Source: JAOADN01 sp046155885 (GTDB lineage: Bacteria; Pseudomonadota; Alphaproteobacteria; Rhodobacterales; Rhodobacteraceae). From it: a stretch of DNA of 13,993 nucleotides. The position numbers and the translations under genes are program-made. Where the stretch lies: assembly GCA_046155885.1 (NCBI GenBank), contig JBJXFU010000115.1, positions 1-13,993 of the forward strand. Reading direction: 5' to 3'. The notes under the pieces were generated by a model. It was not told where the DNA came from. It worked only from the letters and a program-made list of their open reading frames with translations, and searched no databases. This document shows, one piece after another, positions 12,825 to 13,993 of the stretch; position 1 is the stretch's first letter, and each line of letters begins with the position of its first letter.

Positions 12825-13730
12825 ATGCCCCTTTCCCCCGACCAACTGGCCGAAATCGCCGAGGCCCGCGCCGAATCCCGCCCCACCCTCCGCGCCACCT
12901 CCCCCGGCATGGAAGACCACCTCTACCTGGCCCACCCGGTGCTCGATCACGGCCTGATCCGCGTCATCGACTACATGGGCGACGACGCCGCCATCACCCA
13001 GGCCGCCCGCGTCAGCTACGGCCGCGGCACGAAGGCCGTGCAGAACGACGAGGGGCTGATCCGCTACCTGATGCGGCACTGGCACTCGACCCCCTTCGAG
13101 ATGTGCGAGGTCAAGTTCCACGTCAAACTGCCCGTCTTCGTCGCCCGCCAGTGGATCCGCCACCGCACCGCCAACGTGAACGAATACTCCGCCCGCTACT
13201 CGATCCTCGACCGCGAATTCTACATCCCCGCGCCGGAACACCTGGCCGCGCAATCGGCGGTGAACAACCAGGGAAGGGGGGAATTGCTGCAGGGGGAGGA
13301 GGCGCAGCGGGTTTTGGACTGGCTGCGCGAGGATGCCGGGCGGGCCTATGACCATTACGAGGCGATGCTGAGCCAGGAGGGGCAACAGGGGCTGGCGCGG
13401 GAACTGGCGCGGATGAACCTGCCGGCGAACATCTATACGCAATGGTACTGGAAGGTGGACCTGCACAACCTGTTCCACTTCCTGCGGCTGAGGGCGGATG
13501 CGCATGCGCAGCACGAGATCAGGGCCTATGCCGAGGTCATGTGCGGGGTGGTGCGGGACTGGGTGCCGCTGGCCTACGGGGCGTTCGAGGATTACCGGAT
13601 GGGGGGGGTGCATGTGTCGGCGAAGGGGGCGGAGGTGTTGCGGCGGAGGTTGAAGGGTGAGGTGGTGACGGCCGAGACCTCGGGCATGAGCAAGGGGGAG
13701 TGGCGGGAGTTCGAAGCCTATTGGTCCTGA
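12825..13730 (+). CDS. thyX: FAD-dependent thymidylate synthase
   Basis: Makes dTMP from dUMP with methylenetetrahydrofolate as carbon donor and NADPH/FAD as reductant; a cytosolic tetramer. The 301-residue protein has the ThyX motif RHRTANVNEYSARY at residues 112-125 (consensus RHRxxSxNExSxRY, with Asn in place of the first Ser), preceded by RYLMRHWHSTPFEMCEVKFHVKLPVFVARQW, and the C-terminal LARMNLPANIYTQWYWKVDLHNLFHFLRLRADAHAQHEIRAYAEVM with the substrate-binding arginine region. AAAGG stands upstream of the ATG. Codon choice changes in mid-gene: C-ending codons dominate up to about 13260 and G-ending codons after it. No thyA is visible in the window. Confidence 0.96.
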   Translation: MPLSPDQLAEIAEARAESRPTLRATSPGMEDHLYLAHPVLDHGLIRVIDYMGDDAAITQAARVSYGRGTKAVQNDEGLIRYLMRHWHSTPFEMCEVKFHVKLPVFVARQWIRHRTANVNEYSARYSILDREFYIPAPEHLAAQSAVNNQGRGELLQGEEAQRVLDWLREDAGRAYDHYEAMLSQEGQQGLARELARMNLPANIYTQWYWKVDLHNLFHFLRLRADAHAQHEIRAYAEVMCGVVRDWVPLAYGAFEDYRMGGVHVSAKGAEVLRRRLKGEVVTAETSGMSKGEWREFEAYWS

Positions 13731-13775
13731 TTGCCACTGTTGCCGGACCAGCCCCGATCCCCCATCTTCCGACCC

Positions 13776-13949
13776 ATGAACAATCCCGCACCCCGAAGGG
13801 CCCACCGCGATTGGATCGCCCCCACCGGGCGAACCGGAACCGGGCTACGACGACTGGCTCGCCGCCGACATCGCGCGCGGCTTGCCGACCTCTACGCCGG
13901 GCGCGCGATCCCGGCCGAGCAGGTCCGGAGGGAATTCGGCCGCCCGTAG
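13776..13949 (+). pseudogene. Frameshifted antitoxin-like remnant
   Basis: The open frame from ATG 13776 begins MNNPAPRRAHRDWIAP and ends LADLYAGRAIPAEQVRREFG, an ending common in small proteobacterial type II antitoxins. Its middle is arginine-rich, but bases 13828-13881 in the next frame read GEPEPGYDDWLAADIARG, which joins naturally to the ending. Two opposite single-base shifts, near 13820-13828 and 13881-13884, would restore one coding sequence. It may be a decayed antitoxin gene, or the sequence may carry errors. A toxin partner would lie beyond the right edge. Confidence 0.5.
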
Positions 13950-13962
13950 GATAGGGCCGTAG

Positions 13963-13980
13963 GTCGGGCTTCAGCCCGAC
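13963..13980. repeat. REP-like hairpin
   Basis: GTCGGGC (13963-13969) and GCCCGAC (13974-13980) pair exactly around TTCA, inside GTAGGTCGGGCTTCAGCCCG, a form often seen as a dispersed intergenic palindrome in GC-rich bacteria. It starts 14 bases after the antitoxin-like stop and could also end its transcript. Confidence 0.5.
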
Positions 13981-13993
13981 TCTCCGCCGCCCG

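Noticed and set aside
11361..13805. A minus-strand open frame of 814 codons crossing gloA, the gloA-thyX gap and thyX
   Set aside because: Only its last 250 codons are a DUF1194 protein; the rest is antisense to thyX and out of frame with gloA. GC-rich DNA makes such long frames by chance.

Overview
The window looks like the chromosome of a high-GC alphaproteobacterium, most likely of the Rhodobacteraceae (Rhodobacterales). The supporting signs are very GC-rich coding, an undivided PntA, a MarR regulator of the PetP/LdtR type next to pntAB, tandem DUF1194 proteins, and a ThyX with the motif RHRTANVNEYSARY. No database search was possible, so all family names come from reading motifs.

Layout. 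1-272 is non-coding and holds a terminator-like hairpin and a perfect 12+1+12 palindrome. From 5435 down to 273, on the minus strand, lies a kynurenine (tryptophan catabolism) region: a VOC-fold protein, kynureninase (kynU), then, past an interruption, a ridA/kynU chimeric remnant, a GNAT acetyltransferase, a RidA-family protein and tryptophan 2,3-dioxygenase (kynA). The interruption (about 2292-3810) carries two plus-strand genes of visibly lower GC: a protein with a phage MuF-type head-morphogenesis segment followed by a toxin-like C-terminal domain that resembles colicin M, and a membrane-anchored protein starting two bases later that looks like its immunity partner. This is the most unusual part of the window.

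From 5773 rightward on the plus strand come pntA and pntB (membrane-bound proton-translocating transhydrogenase) and a MarR-family regulator. A 456-base gap built of stacked palindromes follows. On the minus strand from 12508 down to 9831 there is a chain of overlapping genes: a glyoxalase I and three tandem secreted DUF1194 (von Willebrand A-like) proteins. A hairpin-rich gap then leads to plus-strand thyX, a frameshifted antitoxin-like remnant and a REP-like hairpin at the right edge.

How the genes fit together. KynA opens the indole ring, an unlinked formamidase would release kynurenine, and KynU cleaves it to anthranilate and alanine. RidA proteins often sit beside PLP enzymes, where they remove reactive enamine/imine by-products. 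PntAB supplies NADPH from NADH and the proton gradient. ThyX makes dTMP. The toxin/immunity pair has no metabolic link to its neighbours and appears to be an inserted cargo cassette that broke the kynurenine operon.
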